A stretch of DNA of 64,000 bases from Amycolatopsis sp. GM8 (GCF_021653975.1 NZ_JAJKFK010000005.1:245686-309685), one strand, 5' to 3'. Counted from the first letter of the stretch, positions 25,789-35,176 are shown. Numbers and translations are program-made. Notes: generated by a model not told the origin, from the sequence alone.

Positions 25789-26682
25789 ATGACCTACTTG
25801 ATGATGGTGATGAAGATGCCTCCCTCCCCCCGGCGAGTGACGACAGACTCGCTGGCGACGAATGCTGTGGAAATGATCAAGATGGCCTGCACCGCAACGG
25901 ATCCGATCAAGCGAGCGCAGATCCTCGCCGAAGCGCAACCGCAGCTGGCCTGGGCCTTGCGGTCGGCTGTCGAGGAGTGCCAGGACGCGCACCTGCCCTG
26001 GACCCAGATCGGCGACCGCATCGGCTTACCTCGCGAAACAGTGTTCCGCCAATGGTCGTCTGGCGGCCCGATCGTCACCGTCCGCGCGCAGCAGACCAAG
26101 CCCACCAGCAACCAGTCCGCAGTGGACGCCGTGTTCGCCTTCCAGTCGGAGGACGACCGGTGGTGGCCGCCAGGTGACGATGTCCCCGGCGAGTTCGTCA
26201 CCGCGATGCTGCCGTTCAACCCGGCCAACCCGCAGGACAACAGGTTCGCGGGCCAGGTGCTGCGGGTCCGCATTGGCCGCCGCGACCAAGACGTCTCCTT
26301 CTACTCGGTCCAGGTCCGGCTGGCCGACGGGACCGAGCGACGGGTGCGGGTGACCAACGAGGTGATGGATCTGCTGTTCGGTAACGGGCAAACCCCCCTC
26401 CGTCAGGCCCTCACTCAGGTAGTGCATGCGGCGGTCGGGAACGACGCGGTCGGTGGCGCGTTCCAGCAGGTCGCTCTCCGGGCGGCCCACGCGCAGGCCC
26501 AGAGCGCGCCCGCGGCCGGAGAGAATCGGATTTCTGATGCGGACCTCGTCGCGGCCGTCCAGGCGGTCCTGGAGGAGGCGCGCAACTTCCCTACCGGCCT
26601 CGACGCGCACGCAGCCCAGGCGGTGCGGCGGCTGGAGCAGGTCGTCGAGGACTACGAGCGCTGGCGTCGGGTGTCGCGATGA
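25789..26682 (+). CDS. Island helix-turn-helix protein
   Basis: A protein of about 297 residues. An HTH lies near residues 40-85: LRSAVEECQDAHLPWTQIGDRIGLPRETVFRQW, the sigma-like 'IGDRLGVPRTTVYRQ' pattern of actinobacterial DNA-binding proteins. A middle domain follows (WWPPGDDVPGEFVTAMLPFNP, VLRVRIGRRDQDVSFYSVQVRLADGTERRVRV) that looks beta-rich, then a helical C-terminus. Several in-frame ATGs (25789, 25801, 25810, 25816) make the start uncertain. It is divergent from the QueC-like operon and precedes a small membrane protein. No function can be assigned beyond DNA binding. Confidence 0.65.
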   Translation: MTYLMMVMKMPPSPRRVTTDSLATNAVEMIKMACTATDPIKRAQILAEAQPQLAWALRSAVEECQDAHLPWTQIGDRIGLPRETVFRQWSSGGPIVTVRAQQTKPTSNQSAVDAVFAFQSEDDRWWPPGDDVPGEFVTAMLPFNPANPQDNRFAGQVLRVRIGRRDQDVSFYSVQVRLADGTERRVRVTNEVMDLLFGNGQTPLRQALTQVVHAAVGNDAVGGAFQQVALRAAHAQAQSAPAAGENRISDADLVAAVQAVLEEARNFPTGLDAHAAQAVRRLEQVVEDYERWRRVSR

Positions 26683-26752
26683 GTACCGCCCGGAAGGTCC
26701 ACGTCCAGTGGCCAGACGCTTCCCCGAATCGAGCGGCAAGGAGACGTTCCCG

Positions 26753-27052
26753 ATGCCCGGGAGTGTCCTGCGAGCACTGATCGACGCCGCCCAGCCCGCC
26801 GGGTGGGCGCTCGCGATCGCGCTGGTGATCACGGGGATCGGGCTTGTCGTGAAGAATGCCGACCGCCTGGCCAACGCGGTCGACCGGTGGATGTTGGCGT
26901 GCGACCGTCGCGCCGTTCGCAAGGCCGCGCTCACTGCCAAAGGCCCGAAGGAACGCGAGCATGCGCTCGCCGTGCTTGACCAGCTCCAACAGGAACGCAA
27001 GCCGGTCCCGTCGCGGCGACCGGACTCCGGGTCAGCCGCGGCTGACGAATAG
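26753..27052 (+). CDS. Small single-pass membrane protein in the island
   Basis: A 99-residue protein with one clear membrane segment near the start (PAGWALAIALVITGIGLVV). A charged cytosolic tail follows, rich in Lys, Arg and Glu (AKGPKEREHALAVLDQLQQERKP). ATG 26753 has AAGGAG nine bases upstream. It lies 70 bases after the HTH gene and is probably co-transcribed with it. It is not recognised as any family. It could be a holin-like or effector membrane protein of the island, but this is only a guess. Confidence 0.6.
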   Translation: MPGSVLRALIDAAQPAGWALAIALVITGIGLVVKNADRLANAVDRWMLACDRRAVRKAALTAKGPKEREHALAVLDQLQQERKPVPSRRPDSGSAAADE

Positions 27053-27149
27053 CTTTTGCGCATGTGAGCCGCGCGTGGCCTGGTTCGGCTGCCGCGGTCA
27101 CCGCGCTGCTCGAGCGTCTGAACGCTTGCCCCCGGCGGCCGGCGACCAG

Positions 27150-27270
27150 CGGGTGACGGTCGACGCGCTGATCTCCCTCGGCGCCGCTCGGCTCGACGCC
27201 CTAACAACGGCACCGTCGTACTGGCGGATCCGGACGGCAACGAATTCTGCATGCGGCCGACCGGTCGCCA
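27150..27270 (+). pseudogene. Frameshifted remnant of a VOC/glyoxalase-like gene
   Basis: One frame reads VTVDALISLGAARLDA. After about 27200 a different frame reads NGTVVLADPDGNEFCMRP, the unmistakable C-terminal signature of a VOC domain. No start or intact frame exists. It fits with decay at the right side of the island. The rest of 27053-27596 holds only a possible minus-strand remnant at 27300-27560 (VGVVRRSWRAGHYERVREARVL), of unknown origin. Confidence 0.6.
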
Positions 27271-27596
27271 CCCCCGCCGAGTCACCACCCCAGCCGCGTG
27301 ACCCGCCGCCGCGTCGCTCTGAACGTGCCCAGTGGTGCCGTAGCGACACCAGGCCGCCGGGTCCAGCGCATCCAGCGACACCACCATTCCGACCCCGGCC
27401 CGGTCAGTGATCTCCACCCGCCGCCGGCCCAGCACCCGGGTCAGGACCCGAGCCTCGCGTACCCGCTCGTAGTGTCCGGCCCGCCACGAGCGGCGCACCA
27501 CGCCGACGATCCGACGGCTCCCCGCGTTGCCGAACATCCACACATACCGCTGAGCGCACTTCAAGGGCCGCCAACTGCACGCCGACGTCCTGAGAG

Positions 27597-28703
27597 CTAC
27601 CCCTCCGCGGCGAGCTGCCCACAGGCCGCGGCGATCTCCTGCCCGCGCGTGTCCCGCACCGTGCACGCCACCCCGCCCGCGTTCACCAGACGCACAAACT
27701 CGCGCTCCACCGGCTTCGGCGACGCATCCCACTTCGACCCCGGCGTCGGATTCAACGGAATCACGTTCACGTGCACAAGCTGGCCGAGGTGTTTCCGAAG
27801 ACGTTTGGATAGAAGCTCAGCCCGCCACGGCTGGTCGTTGATGTCCCGGATCAACGCGTACTCGATCGACACCCGCCGACCCGACGTATCCGCGTAATAC
27901 CGAGCGGCAGACAGCACATCGTCCACAGGCCAGCGGTTGTTCACCGGCACCAGCGTGTCCCGCAGCTCATCGTCCGGCGTATGCAACGACACCGCCAACC
28001 GCACCTGAAGACCCTCATCCGCCAACTTCCGGATCGCCGGCGCCAACCCCACCGTCGACACCGTCACTGACCGCTGGGAAATACCGAGGCCAGCAGGAGC
28101 CGGATCAACAATCCGATATATCGCCGATATAACGCGCCGAAAATTCGCTAGAGGTTCCCCCATACCCATGAACACGATGTTCGACAACCGCCCCGGCCCG
28201 CCCGGCATGAGACCGTCGCGCATCACCGCCGCGGCGGAGCGCACCTGGTCGACGATCTCCGCGGTCGACAGGTTGCGGTCCAGACCACCCTGCCCGGTCG
28301 CGCAGAACGGGCACGCCATCCCGCACCCGGCCTGGCTGGAGATGCACAGCGTCGCCCGGTCCGGATAGCGCATCAGCACGCTCTCCAGCAGCGTCCCGTC
28401 GTGCGCCCGCCACAGCGTCTTGCGCGTCGTGCCCTCGTCGGCCTCCAGCGCCCGCACCTCGGTCAGCAGCGGCGGCATCAGCTCGCCGACCAGCCGATCG
28501 CGTGACGCGGCCGGGATGTCGGTCATCGCGTCGGCGTCCACCGTCAGCCGCGAGAAGTAGTGGTTCGACAACTGCTTGGCGCGGAAGGGCTTCTCACCGA
28601 GGTCGGCGACGGCCTCGGCGCGTTCGGACACGGTGAGGTCCGCGAGATGCCGTGGCGGCAGCCCGCGCTTGGGCGCGTCGAAGACCAGGGGAAGGGCAGT
28701 CAT
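27597..28703 (-). CDS. rlmN: 23S rRNA (adenine-2503-C2) / tRNA A37 methyltransferase, chimeric gene
   Basis: A 368-residue radical-SAM methyltransferase that makes m2A2503 in 23S rRNA. The radical-SAM cluster is in [18 protein letters not shown], the GMGEPLANF turn is typical, and the substrate-binding Cys is in [15 protein letters not shown]. The protein is complete. At the DNA level the gene is chimeric: from the start to 28156 it has host-like codons, while 27597-28155 uses more A/T third positions and differs from the displaced resident half at 20878. The join is the 13-mer at 28156-28168. It is divergent from padR. Confidence 0.96.
   Translation of the reverse strand: MTALPLVFDAPKRGLPPRHLADLTVSERAEAVADLGEKPFRAKQLSNHYFSRLTVDADAMTDIPAASRDRLVGELMPPLLTEVRALEADEGTTRKTLWRAHDGTLLESVLMRYPDRATLCISSQAGCGMACPFCATGQGGLDRNLSTAEIVDQVRSAAAVMRDGLMPGGPGRLSNIVFMGMGEPLANFRRVISAIYRIVDPAPAGLGISQRSVTVSTVGLAPAIRKLADEGLQVRLAVSLHTPDDELRDTLVPVNNRWPVDDVLSAARYYADTSGRRVSIEYALIRDINDQPWRAELLSKRLRKHLGQLVHVNVIPLNPTPGSKWDASPKPVEREFVRLVNAGGVACTVRDTRGQEIAAACGQLAAEG
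28156..28168. repeat. Right attachment-like core (att) within intact rlmN
   Basis: TCCCCCATACCCA is identical to 21437-21449. It marks where island-borne rlmN sequence (left) meets resident rlmN sequence (right). It encodes part of MGMGEP, one of the most conserved motifs of RlmN, which would make the site present in most bacteria. Confidence 0.75.
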
Positions 28704-28748
28704 AGCCGTTCCAGTGTGCCATGACCTGCACAGTTGCGTGCCGACTGT

Positions 28749-28775
28749 TTCCGATATATCGTGAACATGTCGGAA
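28749..28775. promoter_or_regulatory. PadR-type operator between rlmN and padR
   Basis: TTCCGATAT and ATGTCGGAA form a 9-bp inverted repeat with one mismatch, nine bases apart, in the 92-bp divergent space. The left arm runs into CGATATATCG, itself a palindrome. PadR regulators commonly bind such ATAT-containing dyads in front of their own genes. The site overlaps the likely -10 of padR. Confidence 0.55.
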
Positions 28776-28795
28776 CAAGTCGAAAGGAGACCGAC

Positions 28796-29404
28796 ATGAG
28801 ATACCGTCCACCTTTTCCTGGTCCTGGTCCTGAAGGCCGCGGCGCGTTCGGCCCGTGGCCCCGCGGCTTCGGCGACTTCCCCCCTGGCTGGGGTCCCGGC
28901 GGCCCGTTCCGCGGGCAAGGCCGTGGTCACCACCGCGGCGGTCGTCGCGGCCGGCGCGGTGACGTCCGCGCGGCGATCCTGACCCTGCTGGCCGAGCAGC
29001 CGCGCCACGGCTACGAGATCATCAGCGAGATCGCCGAGCGCAGCAGCGGCTTCTGGCGCCCGAGTCCGGGCTCCGTGTACCCGACGCTGCAGTTGCTGGC
29101 CGACGAAGGTCTGGTCACGAGCCGCGACGAAGGCGGCAAGAAGCTGTTCGAACTCACCGACGAGGGCCGTGCCGCCGCCGAGCGGCAGGACGGCGCCCCG
29201 CCGTGGGAGCAGATCGCGCACGACGTCGACCCGACCGAGATCGACCTCCGCAAGGCCGGCGCCACGCTGGCCGCCGCGGCGATCCAGGTCTCACAGGCCG
29301 GCACGCCGGAACAGAAGAGGCGCGCCGTCACCGTCCTCAACGAGGCACGGCGGTCGCTCTACAGCATCCTCGGCGAGATCGACTCCGAGGAAGACGACGA
29401 GTGA
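28796..29404 (+). CDS. PadR-family transcriptional regulator
   Basis: A 202-residue regulator. The first 55 residues are Pro/Gly/Arg-rich ([32 protein letters not shown]). The PadR winged helix follows: [55 protein letters not shown]-terminal dimerisation helix is present. ATG 28796 has AAAGGAGA upstream. The target besides its own promoter is unknown; PadR genes with Gly-rich N-termini often control drug efflux. Its last 46 bases overlap the convergent methyltransferase gene. Confidence 0.92.
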   Translation: MRYRPPFPGPGPEGRGAFGPWPRGFGDFPPGWGPGGPFRGQGRGHHRGGRRGRRGDVRAAILTLLAEQPRHGYEIISEIAERSSGFWRPSPGSVYPTLQLLADEGLVTSRDEGGKKLFELTDEGRAAAERQDGAPPWEQIAHDVDPTEIDLRKAGATLAAAAIQVSQAGTPEQKRRAVTVLNEARRSLYSILGEIDSEEDDE

Positions 29405-30177
29405 CCGGGCAGCACGAGGCCGGTGGGCTTCTCGCGGACATGCACGCGATACCCCACCGGCACCGTGTACCCGTCTTCGCCGAAAGCGTTGACACGTAAC
29501 ACATCTTCGATCGCGCGTGCCGCGATCTCCGGGCTGAACTCGATCTTCAGCACCGACTCCAGCTCCGCCCGGGTGCGAAACCGCCAGCGCGTATCGACGC
29601 GGCGGTGGCGAAACCCTTTGCGGGCAAAGAAGTTCTCGACGGCCGGCGGGTCGTAGTGCGGCAGGTCCGCGCGCATCCACCGGCCGTACGGTTCGGCGGT
29701 GGCGTCCAGGTCGACGATCACGAGCGCGCCGCCCGGCCGGAGGATCCGGTCGGCTTCGCGCAGCCCGGGTTCACAACCGGGGCCGAAGAAATACGCGGTA
29801 CGCGCGTGCACGACGTCGACACTCGCGTCCGGAACCGGGATCCGCTGCGCCGAGCCGGCGAGCACCCGTACGTTCGCGAGCCCGTCGAGCCGATTCGTTG
29901 CCTTGCGCACCAACGGTTCGTGCGGCTCGACACCCATCACCGTGCGCGCGTCCGCCGCGAACTTCGGCAGGTGGAAACCGTCCCCACAGCCGACGTCGAG
30001 CACATCGCGGCCGGCCCACGGGGCTTCCTCGCCCAGTACCCGCCAGATCTCGCCGTCGACGTCCTGCGCGCGATTCTCCAGCTCATAGACGTCGGGGAAG
30101 TACCAGATGTTCGGGCTGGGCACCACGCCGCCGTCGCGGGCAAGCGCTTTCAGCCCGCGACGGGCGGCTCTCCACAT
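29359..30177 (-). CDS. SAM-dependent class I methyltransferase
   Basis: A 272-residue methyltransferase. Motif I is DVLDVGCGDGFHLPKFA, motif II/III VVHARTAYFFGPG, and RILRPGGALVIVDLD is the post-III strand. The C-terminal region (FARKGFRHRRVDTRWRFRTRAELESVL) resembles UbiE/ArsM-like small-molecule methyltransferases. The substrate is not predictable. ATG 30177 follows a plausible upstream space shared with the divergent VOC gene. Its 3' end overlaps padR by 46 bases. Confidence 0.87.
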   Translation of the reverse strand: MWRAARRGLKALARDGGVVPSPNIWYFPDVYELENRAQDVDGEIWRVLGEEAPWAGRDVLDVGCGDGFHLPKFAADARTVMGVEPHEPLVRKATNRLDGLANVRVLAGSAQRIPVPDASVDVVHARTAYFFGPGCEPGLREADRILRPGGALVIVDLDATAEPYGRWMRADLPHYDPPAVENFFARKGFRHRRVDTRWRFRTRAELESVLKIEFSPEIAARAIEDVLRVNAFGEDGYTVPVGYRVHVREKPTGLVLPGHSSSSSESISPRML

Positions 30178-30259
30178 AACCGCAGCATACGGACTACAGC
30201 ACGAAAAAATCTTGTCACGGCCCGTAGACTCGAACGCCCGGGGGCAAGGAGGGCACGCC

Positions 30260-31105
30260 ATGACAGCCGATCCGAGGGCCAGCCAATCGATACTCCCCTC
30301 GGGTATGCCGTGCTGGGTCGAACTGGCCACCCCCGACGAAGACGCCGCGCAGCGGTTCTACACGGGCCTGTTCGGCTGGAACTTCCACCTCAACCGGGAT
30401 CCCGCCACCGCCAACGGCCGCTACCTGATCGCGTCGCTCGGCGCGCGGGACGTCGCCGGGATCTACCGGGCGGCCGCCGGGCAACCCAGCCTCTGGATGG
30501 TCAACATCTCGGTGCACAGCGTCGCGAACGCGGCCGAATGGACCGAACACCTCGGCGGCACCGTGACCCTCGAGCCGGTCGAAATCCCGGAGCGGGGCAG
30601 CATCGTGCACGTCACCGACCCGGCCGGGGCGCCCGCCGTCTTCTGGCAACCCACGCCGACCTGGGACTTCCTGACCGGCGCGCCCGGCACGTTCGCCAAC
30701 GCGGACCTCAACACGCACTACGGCGACGCCGCCGACGGGTTCTTCTGCCGCCTGTTCAACTACTCGTCACGGCAGATCGGGGACAGCCGCGGCGTGGACT
30801 ACGTCGAGTGGATCCTCGACCAGCAGCCGGTCCTGTACCGCTATGTGATGGGCCCCGAGTACCCGGCGGAAACGCTGCCGCACTGGATGGTCTACTTCGA
30901 CGTCGACCCCGCCCGCGGCACCGACGCGACGGCCGGGCACGCGATCATGCTGGGCGGACGCGTCATCGTCGAGCCCTACGACTCGCCGTGGGGCCGGATC
31001 TCGGTCATCGCCGACCCGGGTGGCGGGGTGTTCTCGGTGATCGACCGCAGCCAGATCCTGGAGGACTACGGCCGCGCCGAGGTCGACGACCCGTACGACG
31101 ACTAG
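30260..31105 (+). CDS. Two-domain VOC-family protein
   Basis: A 281-residue protein with two vicinal oxygen chelate domains. The first is CWVELATPDEDAAQRFYTGLFGWNFHL to TDPAGAPAVFWQPT, and the second is DLNTHYGDAADGFFCRLFNY to IADPGGGVFSVID. Paired VOC proteins of this kind are common in actinobacteria and often annotated as glyoxalase/bleomycin-resistance proteins; the ligand is unknown. ATG 30260 has AAGGAGG seven bases upstream. Its stop overlaps the cdsA stop by four bases on the opposite strand. Confidence 0.88.
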   Translation: MTADPRASQSILPSGMPCWVELATPDEDAAQRFYTGLFGWNFHLNRDPATANGRYLIASLGARDVAGIYRAAAGQPSLWMVNISVHSVANAAEWTEHLGGTVTLEPVEIPERGSIVHVTDPAGAPAVFWQPTPTWDFLTGAPGTFANADLNTHYGDAADGFFCRLFNYSSRQIGDSRGVDYVEWILDQQPVLYRYVMGPEYPAETLPHWMVYFDVDPARGTDATAGHAIMLGGRVIVEPYDSPWGRISVIADPGGGVFSVIDRSQILEDYGRAEVDDPYDD

Positions 31106-31995
31106 CCGCCGACGAACGCCGACAGCAGTACCCACGACACGACGGCCGAGGGCAGCATCGAGTCCAGGCGGTCCATCAGCCCACCGTGGCCGGGCAGCAT
31201 CGTGCCCATGTCCTTGACCCCGAGGTCACGCTTGATGAGCGACTCGACCAGATCGCCGAGCGTCGCGGTGAGCACGATCGCCAGACCGAACAGCACACCC
31301 TGCCAGAACTGGCCGTGGAGCAGGTAGTGCACCGACAGCGCACCGGCGGCGATCCCCGCCACCAGCGAGCCGGTGAAGCCTTCCCACGTCTTCTTCGGGC
31401 TGATCGATGGCGCCATCGGGTGCTTGCCCTTGAGCACCCCCGCCGCGTAGCCGCCGGTGTCGGAGGCGACCACGCTGATCATGAAAGTCAGCACCCGCCC
31501 GACACCGTCCGCGGGCGGGACGAGCATGGCGGCGAACGACGCGAAGAGCGGAATGTAGGCCGCCACGAAAACGGACGTCGAGGTGTCCCGCAGATAACCC
31601 GCCGCACCACCCGGCATCCGCCAGAGCAGGCAGGCCAGCACGGTGAGCGCGAACGCGATCAACGCGCCTTCGAGCCCGAACGGCCAGGTCAGCCAGATCA
31701 TCGCCTGACCGCCGACCAGCAGCGGGATCAGGGCCAGCCTGATGTTCGCCGCCCGGCGCACGGCCTGGGCGAACTCGATCGTGCCGACCGCCATCGCGGC
31801 CGCGATGACCCCGATGAACAGGTACCGCACGGTGAGCAACGAAACGAGGATCGCCGCCCCCAGCAGGAGCGCGACGCCGATCGCCGCCGGGAGATCACGC
31901 CCGGCCCTCGACGGTTTCTTCGCCGGTTGGGGAGGTTCCCCCGGCTCCGGAGAAGACATCGGCGCCCTCTCCCGTTCTTCACTCACCTGGGCCAT
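31102..31995 (-). CDS. cdsA: Phosphatidate cytidylyltransferase
   Basis: A 297-residue membrane enzyme that makes CDP-diacylglycerol from phosphatidic acid and CTP, the precursor of all phospholipids. After a 40-residue polar N-terminus, about eight hydrophobic segments follow. The CdsA signature is near the end: SPKKTWEGFTGSLVAGI, followed by GDLVESLIKRDLGVKDMGTMLPGHGGLMDRLDS. Its ATG overlaps the frr stop (ATGA), so it is co-translated with frr in the rpsB-tsf-pyrH-frr-cdsA string. Confidence 0.96.
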   Translation of the reverse strand: MAQVSEERERAPMSSPEPGEPPQPAKKPSRAGRDLPAAIGVALLLGAAILVSLLTVRYLFIGVIAAAMAVGTIEFAQAVRRAANIRLALIPLLVGGQAMIWLTWPFGLEGALIAFALTVLACLLWRMPGGAAGYLRDTSTSVFVAAYIPLFASFAAMLVPPADGVGRVLTFMISVVASDTGGYAAGVLKGKHPMAPSISPKKTWEGFTGSLVAGIAAGALSVHYLLHGQFWQGVLFGLAIVLTATLGDLVESLIKRDLGVKDMGTMLPGHGGLMDRLDSMLPSAVVSWVLLSAFVGG

Positions 31996-32552
31996 CAGAC
32001 CTCGAGTAGCTCGGATTCCTTGTGTTTGACGATCTCCTCGACCTGAGCGACGTAGCTGTCGGTGAGGTTCTGCAGCTCTTTCTCCGCCCTGGCCACCTCG
32101 TCCTCGCCGGCCTCGCCCTCCTTGGCGATCCGGTCGAGCTCTTCCTTGGCCTTGCGGCGCACCCCGCGGATGTGCACCTTGGCGTCCTCACCCTTGCCCT
32201 TGGCCATCTTGACCATCTCGCGGCGCCGCTCCTCGGTCAGCTGCGGGATGACGATGCGGATGATCTGGCCGTCGTTGCTGGGGTTCACACCGAGATCGGA
32301 GTCGCGGATCGCCTTCTCGATGGCGCCCAGCTGTCCCTGGTCGTACGGCTTGACGATCACCATCCGCGCCTCGGGAATGTTGACGCTGGCGACCTGGTTC
32401 AGCGGCATCGTCGAGCCGTACGCCTCGACGACCACGCGAGAGAACATCGAGGCGCTGGCTCGACCTGTCCGCACCGACGACAGATCCTCCTTCGCGAAGG
32501 ACACCGCTTTATCCATCTTCTCCTCGGCGTCGAGGAGGGTCTCGTCGATCAC
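31995..32552 (-). CDS. frr: Ribosome recycling factor
   Basis: A 185-residue protein that, with EF-G, splits post-termination ribosomes. It shows the full-length RRF fold: coiled helices at both ends ([28 protein letters not shown] and the charged C-terminal helix) and the domain-II segment [53 protein letters not shown] is the family signature. It lies between pyrH and cdsA as in most bacteria. Confidence 0.98.
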   Translation of the reverse strand: MIDETLLDAEEKMDKAVSFAKEDLSSVRTGRASASMFSRVVVEAYGSTMPLNQVASVNIPEARMVIVKPYDQGQLGAIEKAIRDSDLGVNPSNDGQIIRIVIPQLTEERRREMVKMAKGKGEDAKVHIRGVRRKAKEELDRIAKEGEAGEDEVARAEKELQNLTDSYVAQVEEIVKHKESELLEV

Positions 32553-32601
32553 GGCTACTCCCGTTTTTGTGCTCTCGTTGTCTCCGGTAATCCCACCAGG
32601 A

Positions 32602-33348
32602 CTAGGCGTCCGGCCCGCCGGTGGGGGTGCTCACCAGTGTCCCGATCCTCTCACCGCGCACCGCCCGCGCGATGTTTCCCTCGGTCAGCAGGTTGAACAC
32701 GATGATCGGCATGTTGTTGTCCATGCAGAGGCTGAACGCCGTCGCGTCGGCGACCTTGAGCCCGCGCTCCAGGACCTCGCGGTGGGTGATCTCCTCGAAC
32801 ATCTTGGCGCCCGGGTCGATCTTGGGATCGGCTGTGAACACACCGTCCACGGCCTTCGCCATGAGCACGGCCTCGCACCCGATCTCCAGAGCGCGCTGTG
32901 CGGCGGCGGTGTCGGTGGAGAAGTACGGCATCCCGACGCCGGCCGCGAAGATGACCACGCGGCCCTTCTCCAGGTGCCGCTCGGCGCGGCGCGGGATGTA
33001 GGGCTCGGCGACCTGACCCATCGTGATCGCGCTCTGCACCCGGGTGGGCACGCCCTCTTTCTCCAGGAAATCCTGCATCGCGATGCAGTTCATGACGGTT
33101 CCCAGCATCGCCATGTAGTCGGCACGGTCGCGGTCCATACCTCGCTGGGACAGTTCCGCGCCGCGGAAATAATTACCGCCGCCGATGACCACCGCCATCT
33201 GCACGCCGGTGCGGACCACATCCGCGATCTGCACGGCCACCGAGTGCACGACGTCGGGGTCGACACCGAGCGACCCGCCGCCGAGCATCTCCCCGCCCAG
33301 TTTCAGCAATACCCGCCGATAGCCGCCGTCGGCTCGTTCGTCCGTCAC
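32602..33348 (-). CDS. pyrH: Uridylate kinase
   Basis: A 248-residue UMP kinase of the amino-acid kinase fold that supplies UDP for nucleotide synthesis. Seen are [13 protein letters not shown] at the N-terminus, [23 protein letters not shown], and the substrate segment [30 protein letters not shown] 33348 follows GAGGTGAGGGG, a good ribosome site. A GTG three codons upstream lies inside that site and is less likely. It belongs to the tsf-pyrH-frr string. Confidence 0.97.
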   Translation of the reverse strand: MTDERADGGYRRVLLKLGGEMLGGGSLGVDPDVVHSVAVQIADVVRTGVQMAVVIGGGNYFRGAELSQRGMDRDRADYMAMLGTVMNCIAMQDFLEKEGVPTRVQSAITMGQVAEPYIPRRAERHLEKGRVVIFAAGVGMPYFSTDTAAAQRALEIGCEAVLMAKAVDGVFTADPKIDPGAKMFEEITHREVLERGLKVADATAFSLCMDNNMPIIVFNLLTEGNIARAVRGERIGTLVSTPTGGPDA

Positions 33349-33457
33349 GCCCCTCACCTCCGCTGGGTACCGCTTCGCCCGTCAGTGCTCACTCACCATC
33401 GTGCCCCGTCCCCGATGTCACCGGAGACGGGGCACGATACGCGTCGGCCGCCAGAGC

Positions 33458-34276
33458 CTACTGCTGGCCCACCTCGAAGCGAGCGAACCGGGTAACGGTC
33501 ACGCCCGCCGCGTCCAGCAGCTGCTTCACGGTCTTCTTGTTGTCGGTCACCGAGGGCTGCTCCAGCAGCACGGTGTCCTTGTAGAAGGCGTTGACCTTCC
33601 CGTCGATGATCTTCGGCAGCGCCTGCTCCGGCTTGCCCTCGGCCCGCGCGGTCTCCTCGGCGATGCGGCGCTCGTTCTCGACAAGCTCCGCCGGCACCTG
33701 GTCGCGGGTCAGGTACTTCGGCTTGAGCGCGGCGATCTGCAGCGCCGCACCGCGGGCCGCCTCGGCGCTGTCACCGGTGTACTCGACGAGCACGCCGACA
33801 GCCGGCGGGAGGCCGGCGCCACGGCGGTGCAGGTAGGTCTCGACCGTGCCGTCGAACGCGACGACCCGGCGCAGGACCAGCTTCTCGCCGATCTTCGCGG
33901 CCAGCTCCTGCACGGCGTCGTTGACGGTCCGGCCGCCGTCGACCTGCGCCGCGTTCAACTTTTCGACGTCGTCGGTGCGGGTGGCCTTGGCCGCCGCCAC
34001 GACCTTGTCGGCCAGCTCCTGGAACTGCTCGTTCTTGGCGACGAAGTCGGTCTCGGAGTTGAGCTCGATCAGCACGCCGCCGTCACCGGCTACCAGGCCC
34101 TCGGCGGTCGCCCGCTCGGCACGCTTGCCGACGTCCTTCGCACCCTTGATGCGCAGGAACTCTACCGCCTTGTCGAAGTCGCCGTCGTTCTCCTCGAGGG
34201 CCTTCTTGCAGTCCATCATGCCGGAGCCGGTGAGCTCGCGGAGACGCTTCACGTCCGCCGCGGTGTAGTTCGCCAT
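33458..34276 (-). CDS. tsf: Translation elongation factor Ts
   Basis: A 272-residue guanine-nucleotide exchange factor for EF-Tu. The N-terminal UBA-like domain is [39 protein letters not shown], followed by the [15 protein letters not shown] core segment that contacts EF-Tu. Two alpha/beta subdomains follow. It is separated from rpsB by a strong hairpin, so expression relative to rpsB may be set by attenuation. Confidence 0.98.
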   Translation of the reverse strand: MANYTAADVKRLRELTGSGMMDCKKALEENDGDFDKAVEFLRIKGAKDVGKRAERATAEGLVAGDGGVLIELNSETDFVAKNEQFQELADKVVAAAKATRTDDVEKLNAAQVDGGRTVNDAVQELAAKIGEKLVLRRVVAFDGTVETYLHRRGAGLPPAVGVLVEYTGDSAEAARGAALQIAALKPKYLTRDQVPAELVENERRIAEETARAEGKPEQALPKIIDGKVNAFYKDTVLLEQPSVTDNKKTVKQLLDAAGVTVTRFARFEVGQQ

Positions 34277-34302
34277 CGTGTTTCCTTCTGAAGTCTCGGG
34301 TT

Positions 34303-34334
34303 CCTGTGCGGCCGCCGGCGAGCGGCCGCACAGG
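34303..34334 (-). terminator. Strong hairpin between rpsB and tsf
   Basis: CCTGTGCGGCCGC and GCGGCCGCACAGG form a perfect 13-bp stem with a six-base loop, just after the rpsB stop. No long T-run follows. It fits a leaky attenuator or an RNA-stability element in the rpsB-tsf transcript. Confidence 0.7.
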
Positions 34335-34345
34335 GGGAGCTTGGA

Positions 34346-35176
34346 TCAGGAAGAGGTGGTCTGCTCGGCGGGCTGCTGCTCGCCTTCGCTGCCGGCCAGG
34401 AGCTCCTTCTCCCACTCGGCCAGCGGCTCGTCCGAGGCCACACCGGGCTCCGGCTTGTCCTGGCCCTCGGGGGCGGAGCCGTTACGGCCCGACCGGGCCA
34501 GCAGGCCGGCGGCCGCCGCCTCGGCGACGACCTTGGTCAGCAGGGCGGCGGACCGGATCGCGTCGTCGTTGCCCGGGATCGGGTAGTCCACCTCGTCCGG
34601 GTCGCAGTTGGTGTCGAGCACCGCGACCACGGGGATGTTGAGCTTGCGCGCCTCGCCGACGGCGATGTGCTCCTTCTTGGTGTCCACGATCCAGACGGCG
34701 GACGGCACCTTCGCCATGTCGCGGATACCGCCGAGGGTCTTCTCCAGCTTGTCCTTCTCACGGGTGAGCGTGAGGATCTCGCGCTTGGTGAGGCCCTGGA
34801 AACCGCCGGTCTGCTCCTGCGACTCGAGCTCCTTGAGCCGCTGGAGACGCTTGTGCACGGTCTGGAAGTTGGTGAGCATGCCGCCGAGCCAGCGCTGGTT
34901 CACGTAGGGCATGCCCACGCGCTGCGCCTCGCTGGCGATCGCTTCCTGCGCCTGCTTCTTCGTGCCCACGAACATGATCGTGCCGCCGTGCGCGACCGTT
35001 TCCTTGATGAACTCGAAGGCGCGGTCGATGTAGGTCAGCGTCTGCTGCAGGTCGATGATGTAGATGCCGTTGCGCTCGGTGAGGATGTAGCGCTTCATCT
35101 TCGGGTTCCAGCGCCGCGTCTGGTGCCCGAAGTGCACACCGGAGTCGAGCAGCTGTTTCATGGTGACGACGGCCAT
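34346..35176 (-). CDS. rpsB: 30S ribosomal protein S2
   Basis: A 276-residue ribosomal protein. The start [27 protein letters not shown] and the signature [17 protein letters not shown] are diagnostic, as is [38 protein letters not shown]. The C-terminal 50 residues are an acidic, low-complexity tail ([29 protein letters not shown]) normal for actinobacteria. It is first in the translation gene string and divergent from the M23-fold gene. Confidence 0.98.
   Translation of the reverse strand: MAVVTMKQLLDSGVHFGHQTRRWNPKMKRYILTERNGIYIIDLQQTLTYIDRAFEFIKETVAHGGTIMFVGTKKQAQEAIASEAQRVGMPYVNQRWLGGMLTNFQTVHKRLQRLKELESQEQTGGFQGLTKREILTLTREKDKLEKTLGGIRDMAKVPSAVWIVDTKKEHIAVGEARKLNIPVVAVLDTNCDPDEVDYPIPGNDDAIRSAALLTKVVAEAAAAGLLARSGRNGSAPEGQDKPEPGVASDEPLAEWEKELLAGSEGEQQPAEQTTSS

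Larger units (their letters stand above)
21450..28155. mobile_element. Genomic island (~6.7 kb) inserted in rlmN
   Basis: The segment is bounded by 13-bp direct repeats and carries its own 3' half of rlmN, which repairs the disrupted gene, as prophage e14 does for icd in E. coli. Base composition is visibly less GC-rich than the flanks near the left edge (21450-21600) and in 25300-25370. Its cargo is a four-gene minus-strand operon, a plus-strand HTH gene with a small membrane protein, and decayed sequence at the right end. No recombinase, transposase or phage structural gene is recognisable. It is therefore either a remnant or mobilised in trans. Confidence 0.75.
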
